A DNA stretch of 64,000 nucleotides from Callaeas wilsoni (lineage: Eukaryota > Chordata > Aves > Passeriformes > Callaeidae), in NCBI GenBank assembly GCA_013398955.1, contig VWPU01017397.1, positions 1 through 64,000 of the forward strand, in the 5' to 3' direction. The translations under genes were made by a program, and so were the position numbers. The notes beneath the pieces were generated by a model. That model searched no databases. It was not told where the DNA came from and was given only the letters and a program-made list of their open reading frames with translations. Of the stretch, positions 41,076 through 64,000 are shown piece by piece; positions within the stretch are counted from its first letter, which is position 1, and the number at the start of each line of letters is the position of its first letter.

Positions 41076-41975
41076 ACAAAATGAACCTGTAACACAATCC
41101 AGCAGTCTTTACATACGCAAGTCCTAGTAGCATGTAGCCCTTTTTCAAACACTAGTCCATGGTCAGACACTGTAGCACATTAGCTTTATTAATTTCTCTC
41201 TGAGCAAGGCTACAAAGTTTCTGCTGTAAGGCTGGAATACATTTTCTATGGTTGTGTATTGGCTGAATATGCACCGGGAAAACAAGATTCAGTTCAGTGG
41301 CAGCTGAAATTCCTTTTCACTGCAGCTGTCTTGTGGAGAGAGACTGGTGACATTTTCTATCCATTTACTCTTAGATCACCTGTGTACTTTCCCATTAACT
41401 CCACTAATTTATTTATGAAGCCATTATGAAGCAAAAAACCCTAGACATTTCCTCTTCTAGTGTTTGTTCTGTTAGGCCAAGTAGCCAAGCTCTTTCAGAC
41501 TGCTCTTTTCAGACTGTTGAGATGCTTATTTACCGTCAATTTCCACTGCCAGACTAGAATGGGAGGGGGAGGGACGGCTAGAATGAGCCCAAGTATCCAA
41601 ACTAGGTCTTTTGCAACGTTTTTGGTATTTCTTTGCTTGTGCTGGAAACGCTGAGCTGGTATAACCGTGTAAGAGCGGGCGGGAGCGCTGTGCCGAGCCC
41701 GAGGGGCTGCGGGCCGCCCGCTTCCCTCGGCGCACATTTCCCGCCCAGCGGCGGGGGCGGAGGGAGGGAGGGCGGCGCGGAGCGAGCCCCAGCGCTCCCC
41801 GCCCTCGGTCCTCCCCTCACTCCGCCCCTCGCCGCCGGACCGGCCCTTCTCTCCCTTCCCCTGCCCTCCCCTGGCAGCTGCGAGCCGTGGCAGCATCGCG
41901 GGCGGTGTCGGGTCCGCGCCCAGCTGGCGGGAGTCGAGGGACGCTGTCTGGTTGTTCGCGCTGCACGGCCCCGAC

Positions 41976-63206
<21,231 letters not shown>

Positions 63207-64000
63207 AATGAAGGAAAAAGGTGAGATGGTTCTAATGCTGTTGGAAACACCAGAACAATGTTTTCTCAAGTAATCTGCTCTCACAATTAGAGACAGATCT
63301 TTATAGAGAGATGCTGCAACTTCCACATTTGCCCTTAAGTGGGAAGAAACTTTCTTAAATTTTAGTTCACAATTTCTAAACAGATACCTATATTGCACTT
63401 TAAAATGTCACTGAGTTGAAAAAAAAAATCAAGAAACTGTCTTTAAATCAGCTGTATATTTCTCTTGTTAGGAAATCATGCATATTTTACTCATTTTTAA
63501 TTTTTCCTTTCTAAGTGTGTATTTGTCTTGGATCAAACCAAAGGTAGACGTTTATACTGCCTTGATACTGAATATATGAAAGTGACTTTTTGTTTTGTCA
63601 CGCTGCCTATACTCAAGCAATTCACAGGTGACAATTTTGCATGCCTAGAAGTGAGCACTTTTGATATTTTTGAAGACTGAATGTTAAGTTCATAAGAAAT
63701 AGGATCTTGGATACACACAATGATGGAATAGCACATGAAAATGTAGCCCATCACCTTTGTCTTCAGGCAAACCTTTTTTATTTTTCATTATTTAAAGAGC
63801 CTGAGAAACTGCTGTTCTGCGGTATCTGAATACCTCAAATGGATTTACACGGTATTTTTGTAATACAGTCAGCAATTTTGATAACTTCCTTCACTGGACC
63901 TGCTTTTCATTGCACTTGTAAATGTCAGCACCATTAACCGTGGCAAAATTTGGGTTACAGCTGCATGTTTTATAGGATCATAATACAAAGGAACAGAAAA
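63207..64000 (+). other. SLC25A24: SLC25A24 3' UTR, running off the window
   Basis: Sequence after the TGA at 63204-63206 has no coding potential. I see no canonical AATAAA before the right edge, so the transcript probably continues beyond position 64000. Confidence 0.6.

Larger units (their letters stand above)
34300..41640. other. Intergenic interval between the divergent FAM102B and SLC25A24 promoters
   Basis: The interval separates two CpG-island promoters that fire away from each other. Apart from the A/C-rich tracts, the minisatellite, the GC-rich patch and the CR1 copy listed separately, it is AT-rich and holds nothing I recognise. Open frames of 60-110 codons occur, but none shows splice structure, family similarity or unusual length. 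Confidence 0.7.

Overview
The window is vertebrate nuclear DNA, and almost certainly from a bird. It has intron-rich genes, CpG islands at promoters, several 5'-truncated CR1 retroposons (the dominant avian LINE) and two solo LTRs, one of a type I recall from bird genomes. There are no prokaryotic operons, CRISPR arrays or recognisable tRNA or rRNA genes. The species cannot be fixed from this sequence alone.

Three protein-coding genes are complete from start to stop codon. From left to right they are HENMT1 (+, coding 563-8909, 6 coding exons, 372 aa), FAM102B, now also called EEIG2 (-, coding 33771 down to 12418, 11 coding exons, 369 aa), and SLC25A24, also called SCaMC-1 (+, coding 41976-63206, 10 coding exons, 476 aa). 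I rebuilt each model exon by exon. All introns used are GT-AG, the phases join without a frameshift, the totals are multiples of three, and the lengths are close to the human proteins as I remember them (393, 360 and 477 aa). Order and relative orientation match the SLC25A24-FAM102B-HENMT1 block of human 1p13.3, inverted.

Layout: 1-130 is the edge of a GC-rich promoter for HENMT1, which in mammals lies next to PRPF38B. HENMT1 runs to about 9-10 kb and converges on the long 3' UTR of FAM102B (about 9.96-12.4 kb). FAM102B occupies 12.4-33.8 kb, with a 12.5 kb first intron and a CpG-island promoter at 33.25-34.26 kb. A 7.4 kb intergenic interval follows. It holds a 26-unit GC-rich minisatellite (35934-36472), an A/C-rich tract, a GC-rich patch and a plus-strand CR1. 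SLC25A24 starts in a CpG island at 41.65-42.48 kb. Its 11.5 kb first intron contains a CR1 interrupted by a solo LTR, and its 3' UTR runs off the right edge.

The three genes have unrelated jobs: piRNA 3'-end methylation, an NT-C2 domain protein of poorly known function, and calcium-gated mitochondrial ATP-Mg/phosphate exchange. Their adjacency is conserved synteny, not a functional unit. I found no convincing new biological system. The points most worth a second look are the two-tier minisatellite, competing splice donors in HENMT1, overlapping HENMT1/FAM102B 3' ends, a short in-frame duplication in FAM102B, and three unexplained GC-rich patches.
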